From: Pisolithus tinctorius
Lineage: Eukaryota; Basidiomycota; Agaricomycetes; Boletales; Pisolithaceae
Direction: 5' to 3'
Length of the DNA stretch: 64,000 nucleotides
Assembly (NCBI GenBank): GCA_024663395.1
Contig: JANFAH010000023.1
Span: 496,001 to 560,000 of the forward strand
How positions within the stretch are numbered: position 1 is the stretch's first letter; each line of letters begins with the position of its first letter. A program made the translations under genes and the position numbers. The notes beneath the pieces are model-generated. The model saw only the letters and a list, made by a program, of their open reading frames with translations, ran no database searches and was not told the DNA's origin. Positions 10,195-22,523 of this stretch are shown here, in pieces.

Positions 10195-10225
10195 CGGAAG
10201 GGAGCGACGAGGACGTCGCGAGTCT

Positions 10226-10242
10226 TTTTTGATGGGGGCACA
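10226..10242 (+). other. Probable polypurine tract before the 3' LTR
   Basis: A GATGGGGGCACA segment abuts the 3' LTR and would prime plus-strand synthesis. It is short and ends in non-purines, so the assignment rests mainly on position. Confidence 0.45.
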
Positions 10243-10368
10243 TGTAGTAGGGGAGCAGGGGGAGAGGCGAGGATGAGTCAGCCTTAGTCAGCGGAGGCAG
10301 ACGGAGAGAGACGCGATGTACAGTAGAGATAACAAGTCAACTAGGACGAAGGGGCTTCTCCTATCTCA
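10243..10368 (+). repeat. 3' LTR (126 bp)
   Basis: Identical to the 5' LTR at 4340-4465. Followed by ACGC, the right copy of the target duplication (10369-10372). Confidence 0.95.
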
Positions 10369-10372
10369 ACGC

Positions 10373-12254
10373 AACAACAATTACTCTGTACACGGCGAAA
10401 CGCCGTCCCTGTTTCATTGTGCAATTTTTGAAGCCACCGGACAACTGCCCAATTCCTCTAGTGACTCGAGGTTTGGTACGTCGCCAAATTCGCACCTCTA
10501 CAGGCATACCACTACTGGCACTTGTATGTTATCCGCTCCTCTCCTTGTTCTTCCCATGTATCCCACTGTGTATTCTGCTTGGTTAATCTCATCACTGTTA
10601 CAGTATCTGTCCGTCATAAATTTTGTCTTGCAACATGGTTTCTTTCGTTATGTTGTATTTCTCATCACTCCTAAATCCTCCTGACTTAAATGATCTGACG
10701 CAATATGGGGAGTGTGTAGGCAGTAACATGCCACCCACTACAGTACCTATCCACCAGCTGGTGTTTTCAGGATGTAAAAAGCCATGAAGCCCTGTGGAGG
10801 TTACAGTGGAGGGGCCGGGCGGAAATGACCATGTTACGAAAATATTTGCAAGTATGTATGTAAGTACCATCTTCAGAATTGAGTGGGGTAATATTTATAG
10901 CGAGACATAATATGTCTGCGCTCCTAAGCGGAGATTAAATCTTTGTTGATGATCGATGGCTATGTATGTACATATGTGCGTCATGGTTGAAACGTTGACC
11001 ATGGAAGCTGATCTCGACCGGTCACATATGTATGACCTTATACAACTTCCCGTCTAGGCAATCTTCTTTTTGCTTTTGCAGGCGTCTCCGATCACGGGGT
11101 TATGAGAGGCGCACGATGGCAAATCAGCTTGTCATCAAGTCATGTTTTACTGAGCCCTCCCCATCGTCTCTCGAAGTTCTACTCAGGCTCGTGCATGCGA
11201 CCGCCGACCACATTCCCCCCGTCGAGTACAATCTCCTATATTTCAGAGTATGGCGCTAGACTGTTCTGCACACTTGTGCAGGTAGATAATGAATCACCAT
11301 GTTCAATGTAACACGTGTGTAGGAGAAATCAAAAAAAAAAAAAAAAGAACTTGATGAAACAAAATGGCGAAACACGTGGCAAGCTGCAGAGTCAGTGGGC
11401 AGTTGCGACGGGTACGACCGAGGTCCGCTGTGTTTGATTCGGGTCAGTGCTTGAGGAATTGTGAATGTGAGGTGATCAAGAGATTACTGGCTTTTGACTT
11501 AGGTTACTAGTGAATGGTGTTTGTGGATTCCTGATCCAGCTGGCTGGTCACAGTGGGTCGACTAGCAATTGCAACGAAAGAATCCCAGAACAGCGGATTC
11601 CTCGCGTTTACCCCACGAGCAGACGACCGCACTGTTTACATCCAAAATTGAGACTGAAACTATGCCTTGTTGTACGATAATTCTGGTTGGTACAGCAAGT
11701 AAAAGTGCACATGAAACTATGTATTTACTGTTTTTTGGGAGGGTGTGAAGCAAGTGCGAAATGAATTGTGGATGCAGGAGACGAGTAGGCGTCTGATGGA
11801 GCCTCCAGCGCCTGATACCACCACCTCTTCACAAGCCCTCCCTTTCGGAACGCATGTTGAGCACTCCGTGTCTTTCCCTGCTTTGTCTCAAGACCACGCT
11901 GCATGCCGCCCTTGATCCACACCTGCCACAACCAGTTGCTTCCTAAATCAAAGATTTATGTGATGTGATCGTTTACTCGTGTAGGTATCGGTATCCTCGA
12001 AAAAACGCTGCCCTCCATCCCCTCTGCGCAGGCGGTAAACGCGGACCATTGCTACTTCGCCTCTTCCCGGTTCCTAGCTCGCCAATTGGAGGATGGCCAC
12101 GCGTCCACCATCCTAGCACTTTCATCCTCGGTGAAAGACATGCTTTGATTTCCGCCATCCTTAAAAATGGATTAATCCTGGTCATTTGTTCTACATACCT
12201 TCCCTTCTTTTCGTCGTGACTGGTCTGCCCTCTTCATTGTGGGTGCAAACCATT
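10373..12254. other. Z-flank repeat and upstream region of Z2
   Basis: No supportable gene. 10590-11020 resembles 3450-3830, so this is another copy of the Z downstream block. A run of 16 A at 11331-11346 could be the tail of an old retro-insertion, but nothing recognisable precedes it. The last 100 bp (about 12153-12254) resemble 31495-31603 and are the likely promoter region of Z2. Short frames here have no recognisable domain. Confidence 0.5.
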
Positions 12255-14075
12255 ATGCACAGCACAGCGTTCACTCTGTCGTTGCCGAATCATGCACCGC
12301 CAAGCACTTCGACAGTACAACACTCTCAGAGCTTGGCTTGCCCAAAGGATTGTCATCTTTGCCATAGACATTATGCTGTAGCATCTGGCTATGGGTTTGC
12401 CACCATCGATGCGCAGGAACTGCAACGCTTCGTATCGACGTGGTAACTTGTAATTCCCCTATCAAATTCTGCGGGCTCATTTTTCATTCTAGCGATGATT
12501 GCGCCGCGATCTCCGAGGTCGGCAAGCTGTCTCCACCTTCAGTGCGGTATCCTAACACGTTGCTTGCAGGCACTCCAGTTGTCAAGTTGTCCGACTATGC
12601 CCGCTGCTCTGCTACTGCCAAATTCGAGTCCAGCTGGCCATCTAAACGGAGAACAACGTGTAAGCTGCTTTTCAGCGGTTTTGGCGTCCTCTCACCGCAT
12701 TCTCAGAGTGCACAGGCCACATCACCGTTGGAGTATATTACTGCCGAAAACGGAACACCATCTATCGTAAGTCGCATGACAAGTACCCTTAATGTCCTCA
12801 CCCAGGTCAAGGTCTCTCCTGCTGTTAATCAGAGCTGGAACATGCAGGATCACTCCTGCGTTCATGTTATGGACCGCAATGCAACGCTTCCCGTCCCACA
12901 CACAAGTCTTCTACCACCCTATGCTATGGCACGGTCGTCAGGACATTCGCAGGAAAACGTAAACATTTCGATATTCGGGGATCTAGACCATAACTCCGTC
13001 GGACCCGTGATGGGCCTGAGCTCTGTAACCCCCTTTCATGATCACACCGCGGGGCAGGCCATAGACTGGAATGCGTCGAGGCTTCCAAGCTGGCTATCGC
13101 CCTCGCTTCAGGAACTGCTTCCGTCGGATGACTTCTACGACAACAATCTACTTGTTATAGAACAGGCCCGAACAGAGATGGCAGCGCCAGATCAGGCCGC
13201 CTTCAACTTTCCAAGCCAACCGATCAAACAGTGGGTCATCTCTCCAATACGTGTTGTCCAACTAATTCGCTCCTAGACCACACTTCCTGGCCCCTATTTC
13301 TTACACATGTCCAACCCCATCTCAGTCCGACTCAACCTCTTGCTTCACCACTCACGACCACCTCCCGTTCTATCCCGTCTTCCCGGTGCCCAACCAGATC
13401 CCAACCTCTCAGTACCCGCAAGCTCACTTTGGATCCCCCCTCCCCGTCCAGCCTCACCTTATGATGCCCGCAGATCTTCCAGGCTTTCATGAATTCCCCG
13501 CTAGAACCGAGATGGAACTGCACGAAACAGGCACTTTCGACAATCGTGTAGCACACATCCTCAGCGATCACCCACTACCCGCTCTCCCCGACCACAGTGC
13601 AGGGATGACCTCTGGAGGGGTAGCCAACCATGGAAAAATTAATGGAAGCAAATGCAGTGCTGACCAGGTGGACTTACACGTGCAGTCGTCGCTGCTTCCA
13701 AAAAAATTCCCGCCGTCACGCCGCGAGCCTTGTTCGCTTGACCACTTGTGTCACGTTGAGGGTGAAGGTGGGGACGTTTCAGGGCCACGAACTTCGAGGA
13801 GACTGCCCAAGACACGCTTGGTTTGCGATCGCATTGTATCCAAACTCTGTGGCTGGCGGGATGACAATGGCACAAAATGCGGTGCACCTATAACGTACGA
13901 TTGTGCAAACCATTTTGCCGTTGTCCATGGCGTCGAGAACATAGCACGGGATATCAAGATCATCTGCCGCTGGTGCCCTACAAAGAAACAAAGGAAGTTT
14001 ATACGCAAAAACATACTGAGGCACTTAAGAGAAGTGCATTTACGCTACTCACGCTCGACGCGTACCAAGCGCTAA
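12255..14075 (+). CDS. Z2: six-exon double zinc-finger protein (reference copy)
   Basis: Exons 12255-12442, 12493-12517, 12570-12659, 12707-12766, 12806-13230 and 13277-14075, chosen because every junction keeps phase and the same pattern recurs in Z6 at 31.6 kb. Product 528 residues. Introns are 39-52 bp with CTAAC-like branch motifs. Exon 2 is a 25-nt microexon. Residues 1-450 are rich in Ser, Pro, His and Thr with no domain I recognise, probably disordered. Finger 1 (about 454-480): CGWRDD...C...C-x2-H-x4-H. Finger 2 (about 493-518): CRWC-x15-H-x4-H, with a basic stretch between the zinc ligands. The paired fingers and basic residues suggest nucleic-acid binding; that is inference. No nuclear signal is certain, though the C terminus (RSTRTKR) is basic. 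This copy appears intact. Confidence 0.75.
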
Positions 14076-16479
14076 CGGCAAATTTGCGATTCTCCGCTGA
14101 CCACACAAGGGAATTTTTCCCCTGGGTCAGGCTTTCAGGCGAACTATTGTCCTACTTACCCTGCTGTGACGGAGGTAACATATTAACAAACGCGATGGCC
14201 CAAGTGCCCTCTGTGGTGGGTTGCACTGGTTTGTACCTACCAAATGGCTTCTACTCTTATTTTGCGAGTGAATGAAATCAGCTCTGAAGTTTATTTACTA
14301 CCTATCTTTTCTGACTACATGCATCACTATATTCCCTACCACCTGTTTTATCTCCATCATTTGTCTTGCTACCGCAATCCCCTTGCCCACTATAGTGACT
14401 GCATTGTGTTGTGTTTCCTGTGTATTGTTGATCCAGAATTCATCATAGCCATCGGGCCATCTATCGCCCTCGAGCGTAATCATCTGGACTGGCTCTACCC
14501 CTGGAGTGGTTTCGCACAGAGAGTGATTGTAGATTGCAAGTCGCACTGCCCATTCCACATGCTACAATTAATCACTGGCTACAGCATGCGCGCCTTTACA
14601 GGAAGGAAAAACGCGCGTGTTGCAGAATCAATCGCCCAGCCTGCCGCACTAGCACTGCCGTTAGGGGCCGCCTTCACGCCTCTGTTACCCATGACCCTAC
14701 TCCACTGCGGTAAATTTGCGATCAGATCACTTTTCCAGGACTGATCCATCCACTCGAGATTCTTACTGCCCTCCCATCCCACTCGTGTTCACTATTTTGT
14801 CGACATTTTTCTTACCACGTTCCTGAACAGCGCAGTCCTAAAGCTAATGCAACCTGTTCTTGTCACTTTGATTCCCGCGGTGGCACCATCCACCAAAGGC
14901 AGTGGAGTGGAGCAAGGAAAACAAAATCACGATAGATGCTGTGATCCTTGCATGAATCCCATGCAGATACCACATTGTTTCACAAGAACGACTGGTGCCC
15001 TCCATTCATGAACTTCGCTCGTCCCTCAAGGGCCCCAGTCCCCCGCTGACTAATAATGGAAAAGGAGCGGTCAAAAATTTGCCAACCAGTTGAGTACAGG
15101 TGTAGCATGGCCGAAAATCTTGCACAGGCCAGGGCGATAGGAAACTGACTGGCTAGCACCTGTCAGAATATACATCCTTTTCAATCTGGGAGATGATTCC
15201 ATGTATAGAACACCTGCCTTCAACCACGCAGCCTCCACCACATGTCTTTCCGGCGCTCCGTATCACTTGCCATTTGATTTTGATGTTGATTCAACCCCCT
15301 TGATATGGCTAGCAAGCTCGAAAAGGCAAACGTTGATCCGTAGGCTGGTTGAGCCTCCACAACTTGAATATTGGAAAACCACCCGGTGTGGTGCAGCGGG
15401 TCGATGGATCGAGAAGGCTAGGGAAACACGACTCACCGGCCAGAATCGGATCAATGTCCCAAATATTCGTAGCCCAGAATTATCCTGAGACTGAGGTCTT
15501 ACTTCTAGTTTCTAATTCAAGCGACTGATAAAGGAACTAGGACACAATGGAAATATCGCAGTAACTCACCACAGAAGAGTTAGATGGATCCATTTGTGCC
15601 TACTTGGTCGCAGATACCTCTGATAGCGACCTCGTTGAATCGGGAAAACCGAAACAGTAATCACAGAGTGTGCACGCAGGATTCGACGTATTTTTCCCAC
15701 AGCGAAGCCTTGTTGGTGTTCAATGCAACCCAATCGTAGATGAAGACACCAGTCGGCCAGGGTTCAGTACACGGGAACGATCGGGCTCAACACGACCTAT
15801 CAGCAGATACCTCAACCAACATTCGCGAGCTGGAGGGTTCCAGCTTCCAATATCTAAGCGGATGCCCGACTTCAGCGCTCGCAATGGGGCACATCCCTGA
15901 CTCACCTACAAGCCCGGCGACGATATCGCTGGGGATGAGATAAAATCAAGAGAGACGTTGCGAACCGAAGCTTGGGATCAAGTTGGTCGAAACTAGTTAC
16001 ACAACCTACATGTGAGTGGACGAATGATGAAATTCTTGCCTGTCTGGTGCCTGACAGTCGTGGAATGCGAAAATCACTTGGCGTACGAGAGTAATTTTGA
16101 GGATTCACGACACTTTATACTTTGTGCCTTACTGTCACTGATCAAGGCCATCGCTAGGTTGGAGAGTAAATTCTGCCAGCCGGAGGACGCCCATTTGGTT
16201 TCCAGCTGCTCGCTAGATAACGGCTAAGGCTGGAATTTTGTCTAAGTTGAAAGGCGACGCTCGGTTCTGACTGGGGATCGCAGTCATGTGAAATTCGAGA
16301 TCCATGCGTCGGGTACTAACTGATCTTTGGTTGCCGTCACCGGCAGCGGAAACAGGCAAAGACGAAAGACCCCAAGTCCTCGTCTGAGCATGCGGTTTTA
16401 GCCCCTTCGACAACGAGCAACCTGGATGGATCACGTTACTGTATCGAGTACTTGCGACTTACCTCCGTTCTCTACTTCA
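14076..16479. other. Downstream block X1, paralogous to 33.95-35.6 kb
   Basis: 14290-15010 and 15812-16250 align with 33990-34560 and 34584-35470, and a third partial copy lies at 37330-37560. A stretch of about 800 bp (15013-15811) is present only here. An exon-like segment at 15812-16011 matches a more intact one at 34584-34791, but here it has stops. No full gene is supported. Confidence 0.55.
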
Positions 16480-17120
16480 GGGATAGCTGCTCATCTATCA
16501 TATCTAAAGTTCGCAGACAACCCACGACCACCTGGACGGGTGTGGTGGATGGCGTTTCGATTAGGTGCAGCCACCGCCCCATGACCACTGGCCCGCGCGC
16601 TTCTAATCATGCCCCAAACCCCGATCTTCCATTTTTATCACCTCCATCCACCAGTCAGCGGTCGCACCACGCAATGAGACACTTAGTAGGTACTTCTCGG
16701 GGTAGGTGATTGACTCAGAGGTATCGAGGTCGCTTTCATCAAACCTGGTCATACCAGCGTCTTATGAGTAGTATCTCCCAGATCACATCGTTGCCTGCGG
16801 TTGGATCAATCCAGATGGAATTGCCTGCAATAAGCCAATTTGTTATCCTTGCGAAGGTCATTTCGCTACTGCACACGGCACCACGAAATTGTCATCAGTT
16901 GTCAGAGTCGGGGGTGCCGTTGGTGTCCTGTAAGTGCGAGAAAGGAGGTGAAACGAAAAGGTTTCGTTCTGAATATAAGGGAAGCACATATGAGGGAGGT
17001 ACCAGTGTCCAAAGAAAAGAGAGGCTTACGCACCTCTGAGAGGAAGAAATGCCCTCGAGAGTCGGACAGGTCCCTCAGTGACGTTGTGTACCGGTTGATG
17101 TTCTTATCTTGTACCAATTA
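16480..17120 (+). pseudogene. Z3: decayed zinc-finger copy with frameshift
   Basis: Similar to the Z5 copy at 28.0-29.0 kb. Finger 1 is readable (ACGWINPDG..C...C..HFATAH, from about 16792). A one-base insertion just before the CRWC codons (near 16906) then shifts the frame, and finger 2 continues in the next frame (CRWCPVSARKEVKRKG...REAH). Between the N-terminal remnant (16550-16720) and finger 1, several hundred bases present in Z5 are missing. The second finger has Asn and Ile where family members have Arg and His, so the zinc site is damaged as well. Clearly a relic. Confidence 0.75.
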
Positions 17121-17497
17121 ACTTAGAGTTTGATGCCAACGGACCTCTCATGCGTAATATTAGTAGAGTGGAAAATGTCCTCCGATAGCATTGATCGAAC
17201 TTGCCCACACGATCGAAACGGACGCACCGGCACGTGCTTAGCCATTGGCGTCAATACGTAAAAACACTCAGCATAGTGCAGCGCGTGAGAACGCGGTGAA
17301 AGTTGGAAAAGGTGACTTACTCAATGAAAATTGGCATCTGCGACATTGCTAACGACGTAAAGATCGAGAGACGAGATATAATAACTCACGAAGTTCAGTT
17401 CTTGTCTGTGTTTCTCGGCGTACGGCCAAAGAGCCGCAACGAGATATGAACGTTGCATCCGAGGGAATCGTACCATGTACAAACGATTAGGTGGGTG

Positions 17498-17906
17498 TCA
17501 ACCGTCCGCGTCCGAAAGAGATAAAAGGGACACCTGAGTAAGACCAGCCACCTTAGGGCCCAGCATACACTAAGCATTGAGCCAACACGAATTTCGGCGG
17601 CTTGAGTAGAGTGTATCTTGAAATCCAAGGAAAGGGTTTCGCCATCATCATCATCATCGTTGAATGCCGACTGATGAGAAGATGAAGATATGGATCGGCA
17701 CATGGCCACGATACAGTTCATCCCGGCCTGTCGAAGGATATCCACAAGCTAAAGGATACAATGGCACAGGAGGGAGCGGGAATCGGAACTTGTTCAAAGG
17801 CACATCCGAGACTTACCTTCGCTTTACCGTAGTAACGGTCACTTTCCAAGTCCCCAGAATGACCGGTCAATAAAGTACAACGGAGATGTTGCACCAGAGG
17901 CTCCAC
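17498..17906 (-). CDS. Candidate small spliced gene with Asp run
   Basis: Reading the minus strand, three blocks join in phase: an exon ending at 17817 (…DRYYGKAK), one at 17748-17569 (LVDILRQAGMN...), and a last one at 17533-17498 ending in TGA. The introns would be 68 and 35 bp with GT-AG ends. The middle block contains an Asp run from a (CAT)n repeat and has otherwise ordinary protein-like composition. The 5' end is not resolved and probably lies further right. No family is recognised. The 35-bp intron is at the lower limit, so the model is tentative. Confidence 0.3.
17643..17658. repeat. (CAT)n microsatellite
   Basis: Five tandem CAT units; on the minus strand they would encode consecutive Asp residues in the candidate gene. 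Confidence 0.8.
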
Positions 17907-19137
17907 TCACCAAGCTCACCCCAAATAAGCTGTGCGATCCACAACGGAGCGGACGTGTGTATAACGTTTGGTGTCCATACCAAAAAAAGGGCAGTCGTGG
18001 TGATGGCAGAGGACTTGATACGTGATATTTAGCCAAACCTCAAAAGCCTCGGAAAGAGCTTAATATGGTGTCCGAGACGTCTCGTCCTGTCCAGAAGGAG
18101 ATCACTCACCTTGCAATGTCCATTACTGACCTACCTGGCTTTTGCATTTTGGTCCGACTGGTGACTGTCTCGTGCCTCCCTCGTGCACTAGGAGGAAGTG
18201 GCTACCCGGAAAACTCCGACCTGCTGCATAATCATGGCCCGAGCATCGCTGTGGGGCACCGACTCAGCTGTGACCGTGTTCGCTGTCGCAGCTTCACTTC
18301 CTGACAGTCAATTTTATAGCGGGTCGAGTCAGAGATTGTGGGGGTATTGTGAAGTACACCGTGGTTCAGAATTGCTATGCACCCACCACTGCCGAGCCTC
18401 ATTCCTGGAAGTTCGAGTCACTTGCAGTAGGAAGGAACTTGCGTTGGGCATATTTAGAAGTACGCCCGCGTGCCATGCCTTCGTGCCCACTACTAGACCT
18501 GCTTACCTCGCTTACGTTGGTACTTTTCAGCATCTTCATGATGTGTGTTCTACGACGTGGCGTGTTTCTCTCTCCACATAGGATTGGCATTCTACGATGA
18601 CACCTGCCATCGATCAATCGTAGGCTCTTGGCTATCTCACCCGTACCACCGACATTGGGGTGGGTATACGTCCGCAAACGACGAATATTTCTTTTTCCTG
18701 GTGTCATATCCAGCTCAGCCGCGTTCGGTGTGTGGGCAGACGCAAAGTTATGCCCTGACCCGTCACTCGACCTTTCCTTCCACTCCGGTCCATCACCAGA
18801 CACGCTTATTCGATAGCCAAAACCCAGTCCACAGTCCTCATTCCCTTTGTACGCCTATACCTCATACGGTCCCATTTCGATGCCCTTCCTTATGGACCAT
18901 ACCCTCACAGATCTTTGACCGCCTGTTTCGGGTTCCTTTGGTAGGGCGTGAGCCGGGGATGATGGTACGCAGGACTTTTTTTGCTCAGGTAAGTCGTGCA
19001 TGTACCGTGCTCTATGCTTTGATAGTGTGTTTTACCCACGATTCCATCCTTGTGTGCCCGGTCTGATAGTACGTGGGCAGAGAGACAGTACAGGATATCT
19101 TGCCACTCATTCAACGTCACGAAACAAAAACAAAGTT
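17907..19137. other. No assigned gene
   Basis: Contains several splice-like signals on both strands (for example a CAG/GTAAG junction at 18987) and frames up to 173 codons. None has a recognisable domain or a paralog in the window that would support a model. Confidence 0.3.
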
Positions 19138-20492
19138 ATGCCGTTGGGGTACGGTGTAGAAGTCGACGAGAGTGTAGCAACGGCAGGCACCGCTCACGGT
19201 ACTACCAGAGGCCAGTGGTCACACGGAGATGCCTCGAGTTCAGAACAACCCATTCACAAACATATTGTAGAAGGGATTATCCAAAGCATCGATATGATGG
19301 GAAACTTTGAAGATCGTCTTGCCAACGAATCAGGAATTGAAGGGCGTGGAACGTGGATTGCCGTGAAGCTCGTAGGTAGTTTTCTGGGGCAGGGAAATAT
19401 GCATGTAACTGACGCACTGTTTTTGGTCATCATAGCCCATGATTCTGCCTCGTGCTAAGTCGCTTCGCAATTTCTCCGTGCAGCTTGTTCACACGCGACC
19501 AGAATTATCAGATCCCGTGCTATATCCCGGTACTCCAGATTCATCAGATCTTGCTATCCTAGATAGGCAACCTTGTCGTCACTCGGTGTCTCCCTTGATG
19601 GAGGAAGACGTTCGAGATCTACAAGAACTGCATGCTAAAATGAGATGAATCCGTTTGCGTGCGAAGGAGCCAAGAATCAAGATCGTGATCGACGTGGAGT
19701 ATACTTGACTTCCTGATAGCCTCAACGACGGCACTAATATGTGCGTCCGCAGCTGGTATCAGCCGTCGATAGATGCCTTCAGTCACGCACTGATGGAATA
19801 ATTCAACTAACTTCCTGAGAATGTCTGGACAGGGTGGTCATTCTCTGGCCCGAGTTCCCGCAGGTCCCAGAACTATAACCCTTAGTTTATGTGACGTATC
19901 AAGCCTGTCTTCGGAGGTGAGCCACGGAATTAGACAAGTTGCAATAGACTGAATACTTTACCACCGACAGGACCCCAACCCACCTTGCTCATTCGACTGC
20001 ACTCTCATAAGAAGGGATACACTTTAGATGTCAAGCTTGTCCGTAGTGCATACCATCCACACGAAATAGCGTCACATATCCGCTCGTTACACACGATGTC
20101 CGTGTCAACTGATCCAGATTCCCCCGTATACTCTTCTAAGGTGGAGACGGATGGGTGCTACAACACGTGTGTTTCGGCCATCGTACGTGCCATCGCTGAT
20201 AAGATCTGGCGTTTTATTTGGGGCACAATTAGGGAGCTTCAGAGTTGGTTCCTCAGGAATTAGTCAAGAAGGGACTGGGTCGTGAAAAAGGTGGGGTGGA
20301 CAAGCCGCGAACGATTGTTATTCCTCGAGAAGTCGTGGAAAGATGTACGCTTGCTCAGTTTCCAGAAGCATCTACGCGCCCTTTGATCACCGTTTATAGG
20401 TAGTATGGAAGATTCGTTGACAAATCATATAGTTGCCCGTATTATCAGCACTATACCCTGTGTAATGAAGCACACGCCACGGCGCGTTGGGT
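19138..20492 (+). pseudogene. U1: copy of unnamed family U, with in-frame stops
   Basis: An ATG at 19138 opens a block ending in GIEGRGTWIAVKL. A GTAGGT...CATAG intron (19372-19430) follows, then a block with PRAKSLRNFSV, TPDSSDLAILDR and ELHAKMR. The next codon is TGA at 19647, where the paralogs at 46-47, 49 and 59 kb read TGG (LRWISV-like). The frame then continues IRLRAKEPRIKIVIDVE. Further right, a block starting near 20245 (ELVPQELVKKG...REVVERC) matches 47668-47900 but contains a TAG. Conservation of these blocks between copies shows a real coding family; this copy is probably dead. Function unknown. Confidence 0.55.
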
Positions 20493-22523
20493 AAGGCGAG
20501 CAAGTTGGGTGCCTAGAAGTCTTCTACGATGTTCTGATGCATCCCCATCTTTCAAAGGTCATGCCTTACCTCCCCCGACGCACAATCAAGAACGCGTCTA
20601 TTTTGGGGATCTGGGAAAGAAACTGGTTGGTGGCGTGGAGCTGTGAACTGAGTGAACAATTTAGACACCCCAGTATCACAAACCAATATTCCCGTCGTGG
20701 AGTGGTGTGATGCTGTGGGATGTCTTCTGGATTAGAAACCATCCGACGAACGTGCCAAGCTCATGAATTTGTTGCCTCTGCTAAGTTTAGCCCCTTTTGC
20801 ACTCACGGACTGGGTCCCTTATGGTTAGTCTGGTAATCAAACCACCGTCAGGCACCTCGGTTTCTATTTATCCTGCGGCAGAAGCTCTGGGGACCCGAGA
20901 TACGAGGGAAATGGTTCATTGCGTGGCATTACAGGTTCCTAGTCATGACTGAGTCCTCCGTGCGGTCTTGCTGTCCAAGAAGCGCAGCATATGTGTTGCC
21001 AGATTGTGCTTAGCACTCCCAATCATCGAGATAAGCTCAGATGAGGGATTAGATCTTGGATGCTGCCTTGCTCTGCTCTACTGACTCACATCCACCCCTT
21101 ACAACCCCGGCAGACAGCGAGGTGGAAGTGCTCCGTCATGTTACTCATTACTTATTTATATTCATCGTATTCTGTGTTTTTGTAAACCGCACATTGTCTG
21201 ATGCCGTAGTGCATACGCACGAAGTGGACACCGTCATAACTATGCGGCGACATGCTCTTTTTCCTAGCGTTGTTTGTTTTATGCACCCACCGGCGCAACG
21301 CCCAGTGGCATACTTGCAATATACTAAGTATATATCGGGAGGTTGAAGTGAGCTCATTAAAATAAGTTTTGTGTGACCGATCTGAGGCTGGCGGAAGCAA
21401 ACCTTGTACTTTGTGTTTTCAATTTGCCCGCCCCCTCCATTGCCAAATACATTCTCCTGGAACCTGGCACTCCAAACCTCGCGTCAAGTCCCCGCATGTG
21501 TCGGGAGAGGCTCAACAGGTAGACGAGCCATTTTCCTGGGTGCGTGGTTGCCCCCCGTGTACAATGGCACGGCGGATGCAGTACACCATGGTTGCGAGCG
21601 GGCAGTAGGCGAACATCCCGTCGATCACCGAAGGGTCTCCGGTCGGTTTGGGGATTGCAAAGCGATGGATGTCACTCTGCAGACTGTTATTATCATCTGG
21701 CATGCACAGTCATTTCTGGGCAGATACGTGAAGTCATGTGAGTTTCCTTCGTTGCCTGCCTTCGAAACACGGCGTGACGACGGGTTGATCTCACACTGTT
21801 CGACCTATTAAACTTGTAATGCGTGCTTGGAAACACCAGGGGCAAGGCTACTTGTTGAAATCGTGTCAGTCACCTTTACCACCTCAGCGCCGACGATATC
21901 GCAATTTGCCCTTTCCTGAGCATAACCACAAAAGGCATCATGCGCATCTGACAAATGCCCACCTTTTTTCCCCCTTTCAGAATTCCATCCTCGAGCCTGT
22001 GCTTATCGACAGCCTTTCCCTCGCTCTATGCACACTGCGATGTCATGTAAAGTTTAACAACACATCAAGTTTATGTACTAATGCATTCTCCGCCCTCCTT
22101 CTCTCCCTCCAGCTACACCGGATTCCTTTCCAATTAAAGCTGCGAAACACGTACATCCCCTTTCTGGATATCCTTGGGCTTTGTGCCGCACCCCAGGCAC
22201 CACATGCGCACTTCATAGATCGTTATCTCGGGGCGTCAGATCATTCATCCGCTCCGGCAACGTTACATACGGTGATCCGTTAGATATATGTACAGGTCAT
22301 GGAGTGTGCGGCTTGGCATTCAGAACTAGCACATTCACTATTGTTGGCAATCTGACGCCCCCACCCTGAACCCCCATGCCACGTAGTAATAAATACAGGT
22401 AGTAAAGGAACTAAATCCCCCCCTTTCTACATCTCGTTTTATCCAGGCTGTTCCTCGTCGTGGGTTCAAACGAACGTGCACCGTACTACTCCCTCTTCGT
22501 CGCCAGTAACTCCCTCTCACGCA
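20493..22523. other. No assigned gene; upstream region of Z4
   Basis: Frames here are short and show no recognisable domain or paralog. The last 100 bp are the likely upstream region of Z4, although similarity to the other Z promoters is weaker here. Confidence 0.3.

Larger units (their letters stand above)
4340..10368 (+). mobile_element. Ty3-type LTR retrotransposon, apparently intact (6029 bp)
   Basis: Bounded by two identical 126-bp LTRs that begin TG and end CA, flanked by ACGC repeats. Inside, in order: a primer-binding site, a gag frame with a CCHC knuckle, and one pol frame in the order protease, RT, RNase H, integrase, which is the Ty3 order. No stop or frameshift is seen in either frame. 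LTR identity points to a recent insertion. It interrupts the downstream flank of Z1, not a coding exon. Confidence 0.95.

Noticed and set aside
11331..11346. A16 run as the tail of a retro-insertion
   Set aside because: Upstream sequence shows no element or processed-gene features and no target duplication could be defined.
18399..18803. 134-codon minus-strand frame as a gene
   Set aside because: No domain, no paralog in the window, and plus-strand splice signals overlap it.
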